NCBI GenBank assembly: GCA_018449595.1
Contig: JAAVUU010000001.1
Span: 434,001-498,000 of the forward strand
DNA length: 64,000 bases
Reading direction: 5' to 3'
Source of the DNA: Rhizobiales bacterium dw_265
GTDB taxonomy: Bacteria > Pseudomonadota > Alphaproteobacteria > Micropepsales > Micropepsaceae
Below the pieces are notes generated by a model. It was given only the letters and a program-made list of their open reading frames with translations, was not told the DNA's origin and did no database searches. Position numbers and translations under genes: made by a program. Of this stretch, positions 16,334 to 24,984 are shown in pieces. How positions within the stretch are numbered: the stretch's first letter is position 1; every line of letters begins with the position of its first letter.

Positions 16334-18175
16334 GTGAAACTGACACTGACACAAACGGTCTTGGCCGCATCCATCGCGGCTGGCCTGGCCGGCACATCCA
16401 TCGCCTGGGCGCAATCCGCCGAACGGCCCGCTGTCGGGCCCGTGGGCATCGCGCCACGCATCCAGCCGGACGCCAAGGCGAAGGAGATTATCGCCCAGCG
16501 CGCCGCTTTGGCCGCCAGCATCACCCCGGTGGACGACGCGATGCTGCTCAATCCCCCGCCCGGCGACTGGCTGTTGTGGCGCCGCACCTATGACGTGCAC
16601 GGCTTCAGCCCGCTGAAAGAGATCAATCGCGACAATATCGCCAGCCTGAACACGGCCTGGGCCTGGTCGCTGCCGCCCACCACCACCCAGGTGACGCCGC
16701 TGGTGCATGACGGCATTCTTTATGTGAACGCCGCCGGCGGCCGCGTGCAGGCGCTGGACGCCACCAATGGCGAACTGTTGTGGGAATACAGCCGCCCGCA
16801 GCCGGCCGAAGGCGAAGCCCGCGCCGGCCAGGCATCGGTGCATCGCAGCTTCGCCATCTATGGCGACAAGCTGTATCTGGGCACCGACGACAAGCACGAG
16901 GTCGCGCTGGACGCCAAGACCGGCAAGGTGGTGTGGGATCATGCCTTCGCCGATGGCAAGGACTGGCGCTTTACGTCCGGCCCGCTGGCGGTGAAGGGAA
17001 AGATCATTCAAGCCACGGTTGGCTGTGAAGCCGGCGGCTGCCCGGTCATTGCGATGGATGCGCAGACCGGCAAGGAATTGTGGCGCTTCTACACGGTCGC
17101 CCATTCCGACCAGCCCGGCGGCGACACCTGGAACGGCCTGCCCGACGACCAGCGCTTCGGCGCCTCGGTCTGGACCACGCCGAGCTACGATCCCGAGCTG
17201 AACCTGATCTATGTCGCGACCGGCAACACCTACCACTGGCAGGAACTTATGAAGGGCGGCCCGGGCAAGAAGAAGAACCGCGACGGGCTTTATGTAGATT
17301 CCACCATTGCCCTCAATCCCGATACCGGCAAGCTGAAATGGTATTACCAGCACCTGCCGCAGGATTACTGGGACCTGGATTTTGCCTTCGAGCAAACCAT
17401 CGCGACCGTCAACTACAAGGGCAAGCCGCGCAAGGTGGTATGCTCCACCGGCAAGATGGTGTGGACCGACTGCGTGGATGCGGCCACGGGCCAGTTCCTC
17501 TTCGCCCATGACGAAGGCCTGCAGAACATCGTCAAGACCTACGATCCCAAGACCGGCCGCAAGACTTATAACGAGCAGGCCATCCCGGACCTGACCGGCC
17601 AGCGCCGCGACCTGCAATGTTCGGCCGGCTATGGCGACAAGAACTGGCCCTCCGGCTCCTACGACAGCGCCACCGGCATCGACTACACGTCCCTAGTCGA
17701 GGTTTGCGGTGAAAGCGCCCCCACCATGTTCGGGCCCAACACCAGCGCCTATACCGCCGGCGAGGAAACACGCATGGCGCGCTACCAGCCCGGCACCGAC
17801 GGCAATATCGGCCGGCTGGATGCCGTAAACTGGGCCGACAACAAGATCCTGTGGTCGGTGCGCCAGCGCGCCTCCATCACCAGCGCCACCGTCGCCACGG
17901 CGGGCGGACTGATCTTCGCCGGCGACGCCGACCGCTGGTTCCGCGCCTATGACCAGACCGACGGCAAGGTGCTGTGGAAGACCCGTCTCAACGACGTCAT
18001 CAACACCTATCCGATCACTTATGCCGTGAAGGGCAAGCAGTATGTGGCGGTGGTGACGGGCTGCTGCGGCAACGGGCGGCTGAACAACATGCACCAGCTG
18101 ACCCCGGAAATCCTGCAGCCGCGCCCCGGCGGCTCGGTCCTGTGGGTGTTCGCCCTGCCGGACGCCAAGCAGTAA
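16334..18175 (+). CDS. PQQ-dependent dehydrogenase (quinoprotein), periplasmic
   Basis: The 613-residue quinoprotein has a signal peptide (TQTVLAASIAAGLAGTSIAWA) and an eight-bladed propeller with repeated PQQ blades such as YVNAAGGRVQALDATNGELL, YLGTDDKHEVALDAKTGKVVW and VIAMDAQTGKELWRFYTVA. The active-site Asp region is QDYWDLDFAFE (about residues 342-352). There is a GCEAGGC cysteine pair and a C-terminal GCCGNGR. There is no C-terminal cytochrome domain, so electrons must go to a separate cytochrome such as the one at 1380-1796. It should oxidise an alcohol to a ketone or aldehyde. It leads an operon with three SnoaL-like genes. Confidence 0.92.
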   Translation: MKLTLTQTVLAASIAAGLAGTSIAWAQSAERPAVGPVGIAPRIQPDAKAKEIIAQRAALAASITPVDDAMLLNPPPGDWLLWRRTYDVHGFSPLKEINRDNIASLNTAWAWSLPPTTTQVTPLVHDGILYVNAAGGRVQALDATNGELLWEYSRPQPAEGEARAGQASVHRSFAIYGDKLYLGTDDKHEVALDAKTGKVVWDHAFADGKDWRFTSGPLAVKGKIIQATVGCEAGGCPVIAMDAQTGKELWRFYTVAHSDQPGGDTWNGLPDDQRFGASVWTTPSYDPELNLIYVATGNTYHWQELMKGGPGKKKNRDGLYVDSTIALNPDTGKLKWYYQHLPQDYWDLDFAFEQTIATVNYKGKPRKVVCSTGKMVWTDCVDAATGQFLFAHDEGLQNIVKTYDPKTGRKTYNEQAIPDLTGQRRDLQCSAGYGDKNWPSGSYDSATGIDYTSLVEVCGESAPTMFGPNTSAYTAGEETRMARYQPGTDGNIGRLDAVNWADNKILWSVRQRASITSATVATAGGLIFAGDADRWFRAYDQTDGKVLWKTRLNDVINTYPITYAVKGKQYVAVVTGCCGNGRLNNMHQLTPEILQPRPGGSVLWVFALPDAKQ

Positions 18176-18189
18176 ACGGTTTGCCAGGG

Positions 18190-18711
18190 ATGCGCGCGGC
18201 GACCGCATGTCTTGGGTTGATAGGGCTGGTGGCGCTTCTGGCGCCGCCAGCCGTCGCCGCGCCCCTCGCCCCGACCGGCCCCGTTATTTTGACGGCCAAA
18301 GATTATTACGACATCGAACAGCTCTACTACACCTATTCCAGGGGCAAGGATTCGGGCGATGGTAAGCTGCGCGCCTCGACCTTCACCGGCGATGGCGTGA
18401 TGCTCAGCGATGTCAACAAGCATACGCCCGAGCCGATCGCTTCGGTGGCGCGGCGCACCGGCGATGGTACCCAGGGCTGGGGCGGGCGGCATCGCATCTT
18501 CAACATCATACTGACGCCGACGGAAACCGGCGTGGACGGCACCTGCTATGTCCTGATCAGCGACGGCAAGGACACCCATGACGGCACGCTGATCGCCTTT
18601 CCCGGCATCTATCACGACCGGCTGGTGAAGACGCAACAGGGCTGGCGCTTTACCTCGCGCGAGGTCTGGAACGAGCGCGAACCGGCATCGCCCTACCGGG
18701 GCCGACCATGA
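18190..18711 (+). CDS. Exported SnoaL/NTF2-like protein
   Basis: The 173-residue product has a Sec signal (LGLIGLVALLAPPAVAA) and one SnoaL_4-like domain: KDYYDIEQLYYTYSRGKD, ASTFTGDGVMLS, GGRHRIFNIILTPT, YHDRLVKTQQGWRFTSREVW. The start at 18190 is 14 bp after the PQQ gene stop, and its stop overlaps the next start by ATGA. It is most similar in layout to the 5375-5962 product. A role as lyase, dehydratase or isomerase acting on the oxidised product is likely but unproven. Confidence 0.78.
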   Translation: MRAATACLGLIGLVALLAPPAVAAPLAPTGPVILTAKDYYDIEQLYYTYSRGKDSGDGKLRASTFTGDGVMLSDVNKHTPEPIASVARRTGDGTQGWGGRHRIFNIILTPTETGVDGTCYVLISDGKDTHDGTLIAFPGIYHDRLVKTQQGWRFTSREVWNEREPASPYRGRP

Positions 18712-19121
18712 TCCGCACCGTCTTGGCGGCACTGGCTCTGTCGCTGTTGCCGATGCCTGGGCTGGCCGCCGCGCTATCGCCGCAGGACTATATGGACATT
18801 CAGCAGCTCTATGCCCGCAGCGCCGCCGAGGCGGATGCCGGTCGATGGACGCGCCATATGGTCATGAATGTCCTCCTCACGCCCGATGGCAACGGAGCGC
18901 ACGGTGTGGCCTATGCACTGACCGTCGGCGACACGCACCCACAGCCGCAGAACCTGATGAAGATAACCTCGGCCATGTATGACGACCGACTGGTGAAGAG
19001 TGCCTCGGGATGGCGCTTTGCCGGGCGACACCTGTGGCAGGACGAGGACCCCGCCACACCGTTCCAGAATCGCCATTGCCACGGCGGCATGAACAATTGC
19101 CAGCTCAAGGGGACGAAATGA
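18708..19121 (+). CDS. SnoaL-like protein with internal deletion
   Basis: The 137-residue product keeps a signal peptide (ALALSLLPMPGLAA), the first helix (QDYMDIQQLYARSAAEAD) and the C-terminal half (HMVMNVLLTP, YDDRLVKSASGWRFAGRHLW). It lacks about 40 residues between them that its three single-domain relatives have, including the FTPDGEF-like strand and the loop before the G-H-R segment. The frame is intact and both ends overlap neighbours by ATGA, so it is expressed as part of the operon. It may be a degenerate or structural partner subunit. A C-terminal NRHCHGGMNNCQ adds two Cys. Confidence 0.65.
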   Translation: MIRTVLAALALSLLPMPGLAAALSPQDYMDIQQLYARSAAEADAGRWTRHMVMNVLLTPDGNGAHGVAYALTVGDTHPQPQNLMKITSAMYDDRLVKSASGWRFAGRHLWQDEDPATPFQNRHCHGGMNNCQLKGTK

Positions 19122-19606
19122 AGCTTGCGCTCTTGCTGCTGGCTGCAACCGCGTTGCCAACCAGCGGCGCCCTGGCCGCCGTCACACCGCGGGACTATGC
19201 CCAGATCCGTGAACTCTATGCCCGCTATGCGATGGCGCAGGACGGCGGCGATGCCGGGACGCTGGCCGCACTGTTTGCGCCCGACGGCAAACTCAGCGGC
19301 GCCGAGACCCATCACCAGCCCCGCGCCGCAGTGTCAGCCCTGAAAACCCAGGTGGCGGAAGAAGGCCGCTGGGGCTGGGATCGCCATTTCCTGACCAATA
19401 TCCGGGTCCGCGAGGAAGACGGTGCGGTTCGGGCAAGTTGCGTCCTGCTGCTGCTAGACTCCCGGCCCAACACCCGCTTCCTGGTGCATGGCCGCACTGG
19501 CGTATACGAAGACCGTCTGGTCAAGACGGTCACGGGCTGGCGTTTCCAAGACCGCGAACTCTGGATGGATGGCGAAACCGCGGGCCCTTATACGCCGAAA
19601 CCCTGA
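19118..19606 (+). CDS. Exported SnoaL/NTF2-like protein
   Basis: This 162-residue protein is the last gene of the PQQ operon and overlaps the preceding stop by ATGA. It has a Sec signal (LALLLLAATALPTSGALAA) and a complete SnoaL_4-like domain: RDYAQIRELYARYAMAQD, AALFAPDGKLSG, WDRHFLTNIRV, YEDRLVKTVTGWRFQDRELW. With the 18190, 18708 and 5375 products it forms a paralogous set sharing the (D/E)DRLVKT-x4-W(R/K)F signature. No operon terminator is visible after it. Confidence 0.78.
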   Translation: MKLALLLLAATALPTSGALAAVTPRDYAQIRELYARYAMAQDGGDAGTLAALFAPDGKLSGAETHHQPRAAVSALKTQVAEEGRWGWDRHFLTNIRVREEDGAVRASCVLLLLDSRPNTRFLVHGRTGVYEDRLVKTVTGWRFQDRELWMDGETAGPYTPKP

Positions 19607-20159
19607 CCGAACGGATACCGTTGCCGGCTCACTGGAACAGATGGAGATATTCTCTGTTCGGGTCGAAAGATATGGAGCGTGCTCGCCCGGCCGCGTTCGC
19701 AATTTTCTCGATAAGTGGGCGTACCACGATCCCCAAGCCAAGCAATGTAGGCCGATTCGGTGGGGAAGACGGTGCCACATCGAAATGGCATCAAAGCGTA
19801 TAATATTTTCAATGAGTTACAGACAAAATGGTGCCCAGGGGGTGGCACGGAGATCCCCGCCGACGCATTTCTACGCTGGAATTGCAGAAATTACGACCCA
19901 CATTCGTTATTCCTGGGCGCGTGGTCGACGGGATAACCTCTCTGGGACAATAAGGGGGTCGGCGCCTTTATACCGCAGCGGAAGCCTAAAAGGACCCGCC
20001 AGGAAGTCGCCCTGTTGGCCGGAGTGCGGTCAAATATCTGTCCAAATCTGGTATATTCGTAGGGCTCGGGCTGGGCTCTCCACGTATTGGAGATTTTGTT
20101 TCCATTGGGAGGCGAGGATCTCATGCGTGCATATTTGCGCGCTAACGTGCGCGCAGGCC
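19607..20159. other. Gene-free spacer at the left edge of a probable genomic island
   Basis: No convincing reading frame exists in these 553 bp. The stretch is less GC-rich than the operon before it and marks the change from the catabolic cluster to the mosaic region. Its one recognisable element is the tRNA-Phe-like repeat at 19828. Confidence 0.6.
19828..19840 (+). repeat. 13-bp direct repeat of the tRNA-Phe 3' end, candidate att site
   Basis: ATGGTGCCCAGGG occurs here and at 39222-39234, in the same orientation. At the second site it is the CCA end and acceptor stem of tRNA-Phe. A P4-type integrase remnant starts about 560 bp to the right. Tyrosine integrases of that class recombine into tRNA 3' ends and leave such direct repeats. 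The repeat is short, so decay or chance cannot be excluded. Confidence 0.55.
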
Positions 20160-20394
20160 ATGAGAATTGCCATCGTCACTTCCCTGCTTGCCGGATGTGC
20201 CTCCGAACCCCTGTCGTCACTGGCATCCGCCATTCAAGGCGGCGCGGTCGCCGATAACAACGCTCTTGCCGATGCTACCGATCAGATTCTGCTGATCAAT
20301 ATTCTCAGGGCCCGTGACCGAGCCCCTCTAGATATGGGCGACCTGACATCCGTCAACGACGCACTTTCTCTTTCGGGGACGGTGGGTTTCTCAA
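20160..20394 (+). pseudogene. Lipoprotein N-terminal fragment, truncated
   Basis: The frame starts MRIAIVTSLLAGCAS, with a lipobox-like LAGC, and continues with ADATDQILLINILRARDRAP and a DLTSVNDALSLSGTVGFSIP segment. This resembles the N-terminus of larger alphaproteobacterial lipoproteins of unknown function. Around 20395 it runs into integrase-like sequence in another frame, so the C-terminal bulk is missing. Confidence 0.4.
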
Positions 20395-20936
20395 TTCCAT
20401 TCGGTTCAAAGCCGAGCACATCGCTCCCCTTTCCCGGCAGGCGATTGCCCTATTCCAGCAACTCCGCGACATTTCCGGCAACAGGCAGTTTTTGCTTCCG
20501 AACCGCCGCGACCCCAGAAGATATATTATGTTGATCTCAGGGTCATCGATTCGTGGGTATTCGCAGCCATTCACTGAGCAAGTCTAAAAGCCAATTTTCG
20601 CACCATCCGGTCGCGTGCGCGCGACGAAGCCCCGCAGCCTGGTCCGCAAAGGCGTTCATCCGTCCCATGACCGGCAACAGGCAATCGCCAGGCAGGTCTC
20701 AGAGAACAAGCTAACCCTCGACAATGTTGAATGAGGGGGGCTTCGATTCCGATGTGATTGCGCGTCAGCTGGCGCACCAGGAACGCGACCCGGTCCGTAG
20801 AAGCTACAACCACGCCACCTACATGGATGAGAGAAGGGTCATGATGCAGGTCTGGGCAGACATGGTCGACGAAATCCGCAATCCCGAGACCAAAGTGCTC
20901 CACTTTATACGTGCGCTGTCTCACAAGCCGGGTTGA
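20395..20936 (+). pseudogene. P4-type tyrosine integrase remnant, frameshifted
   Basis: Two pieces of one protein lie in different frames. At 20401-20520 the translation EHIAPLSRQAIALFQQLRDI followed by LLPNRRDP matches the middle of the P4-integrase catalytic domain. At 20724-20936 MLNEGGFDSDVIARQLAHQE and SYNHATYMDERRVMMQVWAD match its C-terminus, including the Tyr nucleophile of the YN-A-Y region. The N-terminal arm-binding domain and the HGFR segment are missing. The gene is dead, but it marks an integration event next to a tRNA-derived repeat. Confidence 0.8.
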
Positions 20937-20973
20937 GCGCGAACCACCGACTAGCACCCAAGCTTCCGGACCT

Positions 20974-22158
20974 TTAACCGCATTTTTCGACCGCATAGGC
21001 TTCCACCGCCGGTGTCCCGCCGCGCCGCCGCAGCAGGAGCAGCAGGACAAGGGCCGCGCCCGCCATCGCGGCGCCGGCCACCGACACGGCCGGATAACCC
21101 AGACCCGCCCTTATCACGCCTCCGCCCATGGCCGCGCCGATCGCATTGCCAAAATTGAAGGCGCCGATATTCACGGCCGAAGCGAGGTTCGGCGCATCGC
21201 CAGCCTGCTCCATCACCCGTGTCTGCAAGGGCGGCACGATGGCGAAACTCGCCACGCCCCACAGGAAGATTAACGGCGCCGCGCTGGCTTCCCAGCGCAT
21301 GCCGATCACGAAAATCAGCAGCAGCCCGATGAGCCCCAGCAGCGAGACGATCAGCGTGCCGTCGACCGAGCGGTCCGCGAAGTGCCCGCCCACCCAGTTG
21401 CCCACCGTAAGTCCGACGCCATAAAGCACCAGCATCGCGGTGACGAAGACCGCGGAGGCCTGCGTCTGCAACTTCAGGATCGGCACGATATAGGTGAAGA
21501 CGGTGAACATCGCGCTGGCGCCCAGCACGGTGAGCGCGAGTGCCCCCAGCACGGATCCGCGCTGCAGGACACGCAGTTCCGACGCGATGTCTGCGCCTTC
21601 AACCCGCAGGGGCGGCAGGGCCAAACGCAGCGACAGCATGGCGATCACGCCCACGCCGGCGATGCCCCAGAAAGCCGCGCGCCAGCCCAGCACCTCCCCG
21701 ATCCAGGCCGCCAGCGGCACGCCGCCGATGGTGGCGATCGTGAGGCCGGAGAACATGGCCGCCACCGCCGCCGCCCGGCGCTCTGGCGGCACGATGCCGG
21801 CCGCCACCACCGACCCGACACCGAAGAAGGCGCCATGGTTCAGGGAGGTGATGATGCGTGCGGCCATCAGCGCCTCATAACTGCCGGCGATGGCAGACAT
21901 GAGGTTGCCGAGAGTGAATATTCCCATCAGGCCCACCAGAAGCGTACGGCGCGGAACGCGGGCCAGGCCCAGCGTCATCAGGGGCGCGGCGATCAGCACG
22001 CCCAGGGCATAGGCGCTGACCAGCAGCCCGGCGGAAGGGATCGAAACGCCGAGATCGGCGGCGATCAGGGGCAGCATGCCCATGGGTGTGAATTCGGTCA
22101 CGCCGATGCCGAAAGCTCCGATCGCCAATGCCAGCAGCGGCGGATTGATTTTGGCCAT
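20974..22158 (-). CDS. MFS efflux transporter, DHA1 type
   Basis: This 394-residue protein has twelve hydrophobic segments. It opens with LALAIGAFGIGVTEFTPMGM and has the antiporter-like block SLNHGAFFGVGSVVAAGIVP, typical of the AraJ/YdhP-like DHA1 group. The start at 22158 has AAGGGATGGGAC upstream. It is divergent from a LysR gene across a 98-bp region, the usual arrangement of a regulator and the efflux pump it controls. The exported compound is unknown. Reading frame and transmembrane pattern appear intact, despite the degraded DNA to its right. Confidence 0.88.
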   Translation of the reverse strand: MAKINPPLLALAIGAFGIGVTEFTPMGMLPLIAADLGVSIPSAGLLVSAYALGVLIAAPLMTLGLARVPRRTLLVGLMGIFTLGNLMSAIAGSYEALMAARIITSLNHGAFFGVGSVVAAGIVPPERRAAAVAAMFSGLTIATIGGVPLAAWIGEVLGWRAAFWGIAGVGVIAMLSLRLALPPLRVEGADIASELRVLQRGSVLGALALTVLGASAMFTVFTYIVPILKLQTQASAVFVTAMLVLYGVGLTVGNWVGGHFADRSVDGTLIVSLLGLIGLLLIFVIGMRWEASAAPLIFLWGVASFAIVPPLQTRVMEQAGDAPNLASAVNIGAFNFGNAIGAAMGGGVIRAGLGYPAVSVAGAAMAGAALVLLLLLRRRGGTPAVEAYAVEKCG

Positions 22159-22238
22159 GTCCCATCCCTTCATCTGTTCCCACCACGCACATGATGCAGA
22201 ACAGCATGGCGCAGTAGTGCGGGAATCGGACCAATATC

Positions 22239-22255
22239 TGTGATATAGATTCACA
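22239..22255. promoter_or_regulatory. LysR-type operator candidate in the MFS/LysR intergenic region
   Basis: TGTGA (22239-22243) and TCACA (22251-22255) form an inverted repeat separated by 7 bp, ending 1 bp before the LysR start codon. Position and dyad fit an autoregulatory LysR site that also reads toward the divergent MFS gene. Confidence 0.4.
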
Positions 22256-22256
22256 A

Positions 22257-23180
22257 ATGAGACGGGACGCAACAGACCGGATTGGGGAGATGGCGGCGCT
22301 GGTGGCTGCGGCGCGGGAGGGCAGCCTGTCCGGGGCGGCACGCGCGCTGGGCCTCACCCCATCGGCCGTCAGCCGGATCGTCGCGCGCACCGAGGCCCGG
22401 CTCGGCGTACGCTTGATCGTCCGCACCACCCGGTCGCTGCACCTCACGGCCGAGGGCGAAGCCTTCGCGCGCGACGCGCGGCGCATCCTGGCCGATATCG
22501 AGGAATCCGAAAATACCATTGCCGACCAGGCAAGCCCGCGCGGGCGGGTGCGGATCAGCATGGCCTCGGCCCATGGCCGTCTCGTGGTCGTGCCGTTGCT
22601 GGAGGAGTTCGTGGCGCGCCATCCGGGCATCACCGTCGAGATCGAACTGAGCGATGAGCTGGCCGACATAGTCGGCGGGCGGACCGACCTCGCCATACGC
22701 TTCGGCCCGCTGGCGGACAGCCCGCTCACGGCCCGGCGCCTCAGCGAGACCGGCCGCACCGTCGTGGCATCGCCGGCTTACCTGGCGCGGTTCGGCACGC
22801 CGCGAACACCCGGCGATCTCATCCATCACAATTGCCTGAATTTCAGTTTCCGGCGCATCGAACCGGGCTGGCCGTTCCGGGAAGGCGGCCGCGACTATAT
22901 CCTCGCGGTCAGCGGCAATATGACCGCGAACAATGGCGAGACGCTGGTGCAGCTGGCGCGCAGCGGTATCGGCATCACGCGCGTCGGAAATTTCCATATC
23001 GACGGCGAGATCGCCACCAAGCAATTGGTCCCCGTCCTGGAGGACTATAATCCCCGCGACACCGAAGCCATTCACGCCGTCTTCCTGGGCGGCGCCAGCA
23101 TGCCGGCCCGCATCCGCGTGCTGGTGGATTTCCTGGCTGAAAGGATGCGCCCCGCGCGTGACCGGGACGCATCGATCTGA
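22257..23180 (+). CDS. LysR family transcriptional regulator
   Basis: The 307-residue product has an N-terminal LysR helix-turn-helix (MAALVAAAREGSLSGAARAL then LTPSAVSRIVARTEARLGV). A substrate-binding domain from about residue 90 contains RVRISMASAHGRLVVVPLLE and TDLAIRFGPLADSPLTARRL. It belongs to the group of single-target regulators of divergent MFS pumps. The start ATG at 22257 lies at the edge of the TGTGA-N7-TCACA dyad. Effector unknown. Confidence 0.9.
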   Translation: MRRDATDRIGEMAALVAAAREGSLSGAARALGLTPSAVSRIVARTEARLGVRLIVRTTRSLHLTAEGEAFARDARRILADIEESENTIADQASPRGRVRISMASAHGRLVVVPLLEEFVARHPGITVEIELSDELADIVGGRTDLAIRFGPLADSPLTARRLSETGRTVVASPAYLARFGTPRTPGDLIHHNCLNFSFRRIEPGWPFREGGRDYILAVSGNMTANNGETLVQLARSGIGITRVGNFHIDGEIATKQLVPVLEDYNPRDTEAIHAVFLGGASMPARIRVLVDFLAERMRPARDRDASI

Positions 23181-23530
23181 CACGGCATTCGTTTCACGCC
23201 AAGCAGCTCAGTCCTCGACGCAGGTTTGAATCACCTCGGCCAGTATTTGACGGACGGTATCGAGCCCCTCCTCCAGCCCACGCAGTTTTAACCCGAACCG
23301 TGCCGTTGCAAATCCGAGGATACGTAACATTGCGCACCGGCGCCTATTGATGCAGGTTATGTGCCACGCAATCAATGCCGTGCCCGCCGAGGCGGCACAG
23401 TTTCCTGCGAACGAGCGCACGCGGAAACGTCGAAGCCACCCCGCTGACGCACCGACTGACGGCACAATGACTAGTTGAACCCATATTGAAATTCGAGCGA
23501 CTTGGCTTCTGTGATGCGCCCCGCGCTTCC
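23181..23530. other. Spacer without recognisable gene
   Basis: The 350 bp between LysR and the PIN-domain gene contain an 85-codon minus-strand frame (23208-23465) with no recognisable domain or good ribosome-binding site. No repeat or terminator was identified. Confidence 0.5.
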
Positions 23531-24577
23531 TCAGAAGCCGCTTTTCAAAATCCGAAAATTTCCCTCGGTAAACATCCTTCTCATCCGGGCACTTGGAGAG
23601 TAGGTAGAGGCGCTGCCTCCCCCCTCAGTAAACAAGTTCTTAGACCATTCCAAAATCACGATGTCAGAGACTTTTTGAATTGACGGGTCGTATGAGCAGT
23701 TGCCCACAACACGCATGGAAAATCGAGTGTCTCTGGTAGTTTCTGCGCCCTCGTCGGTAGCAGTCACCTTGTACTTAGCATCAAACGATACCGCTATCGC
23801 GGACGGCTTCGGGGTGCTGAAGCCCGTCAGCGTTATTGTCTCAAATTCTACGCTCAACGATCCGCTACGACCACCATTGTTGGCAATTGCTTCGGCCTCC
23901 GGACTGAGCTGTTCCTCAATCAATTCAGCGACTTTTCCCTCATCAAGACCTTTATCTTCATCGCCGATGGAACGAAGATAATCGCTGATGGTGGGATGAA
24001 GCGTTATCGGATGCGCACCACCTGCCATGTCATGTTGCAGATTAGTCGCCATTCCGTTCAAATGCGTCCCGCCGCGATAGAAAGCCTTATCACTGGTGAT
24101 GAGGTGCACTGGCGCTTCAGACGCCTTGGAAAGCGCGACATCCCATATGCAGCAATCGCGGAACTGCTCGTTGTTTGGCCCGCACGGCGGCAGCTTCGCC
24201 AAGATGCGATCCAATGCGAACCGAGCTTGTTCAAAGGTAAAGGGCACCCTTTCAACGATCCCCGAAATGGCATTCCATCTTTCGGATAACGCCTGTGCAA
24301 TTGCTTCCTGGCTGGGCACGATTATAGCTTGCGGGTGATTGGCCAACTGGGAAATCAGGTCCGCTGCTTTGTGCATATCCTCTGCTGCTTCGTTGGCGAG
24401 CCTTAGGAGCACCACCGTCGTCTCGCGTTCCACAATTTCGGGCAGCAGAATAGTTACGGTGTGTTTCGCGGCGGAGTGGAGCATCGCGCTACCAAGTGCG
24501 CTTAACAGCAGCCTCTCTGATACAAGCGCATTGGAGTCGAGCAAGATGTAATGCGCCAGTGACGGAGTTTCGGTCAT
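23531..24577 (-). CDS. PIN-domain (DUF4935-like) putative nuclease
   Basis: The 348-residue protein has an N-terminal PIN-like domain, with Asp14 in ILLDSNAL, Glu47 in LLPEIVERET, Asp141/Asp146 in RDCCIWDVALSK and Asp163 in LITSDKAFY. These are the acidic residues expected for a metal-dependent RNase-type site. The C-terminal half (from about 230) is a separate domain of unknown type rich in beta-strand. Base composition is visibly lower in GC than the flanking catabolic and housekeeping genes. No antitoxin-like gene is adjacent. It may be a stand-alone nuclease, possibly defence related; that is inference from the family and the island context. Confidence 0.7.
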   Translation of the reverse strand: MTETPSLAHYILLDSNALVSERLLLSALGSAMLHSAAKHTVTILLPEIVERETTVVLLRLANEAAEDMHKAADLISQLANHPQAIIVPSQEAIAQALSERWNAISGIVERVPFTFEQARFALDRILAKLPPCGPNNEQFRDCCIWDVALSKASEAPVHLITSDKAFYRGGTHLNGMATNLQHDMAGGAHPITLHPTISDYLRSIGDEDKGLDEGKVAELIEEQLSPEAEAIANNGGRSGSLSVEFETITLTGFSTPKPSAIAVSFDAKYKVTATDEGAETTRDTRFSMRVVGNCSYDPSIQKVSDIVILEWSKNLFTEGGGSASTYSPSARMRRMFTEGNFRILKSGF

Positions 24578-24984
24578 CGCTCGCTCTGTTGCAATGCAGA
24601 ACGAGAGCTTACAACAACCCGCCCGGATCAGAAACGGTCGGCTTTCTCCGCTTCTGCGAAGTCGCCCGCTCTTCCCCAGTCTGAGTCTGACGGATGCCTT
24701 CGGCAGCTTGCATGTGGCTTAGCGGCGGCCCGGTGATTGCCGCCCTCGCCCATATGGGATGCTCGGTGTGCCTGCATTTATGGTTGCGGTTGGCAAAGCG
24801 GCTAGCGGAGACCTGCCAGTTGTTAATCCATTCTGACCAGTGGAAATTGGTGCAAAATCTGAAGTGGCATACGCGACCTTGCAGTGCCGAATTGCCCCCT
24901 ATGGCCCTCCGCAAGCCTGCCCATGGCAACCGATGTGCCCTAGCGCTGGCGGTAAACGGTCCTAGCACACACATCAGCTACACG
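24578..24984. other. Spacer without recognisable gene
   Basis: About 400 bp upstream of the PIN-domain gene hold several short overlapping frames, none with a recognisable domain. The stretch ends in a DUF4167-like fragment, so it may be decayed coding DNA. Confidence 0.45.

Noticed and set aside
16334-19606. Assignment of the PQQ operon to polyvinyl-alcohol degradation
   Set aside because: No oxidised-PVA hydrolase-like gene is present, and the CoA-transferase, thiolase and AtoE genes point to a different product; kept only as an analogy.
19829-19918. Possible decayed tRNA: TGGTGCCCAGG at the left and CCTGGGC at 19912-19918 could pair as an acceptor stem
   Set aside because: No T-arm, D-arm or anticodon arm can be drawn. 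The left part is better explained as a direct repeat of the tRNA-Phe 3' end.
19488-20534. 348-codon plus-strand frame spanning the SnoaL end, spacer and lipoprotein fragment
   Set aside because: It starts inside the 19118-19606 gene in another frame and has no domain until the lipoprotein-like start at 20160.
23208-23465. 85-codon minus-strand frame between LysR and the PIN gene
   Set aside because: No domain, no ribosome-binding site and no contextual support.
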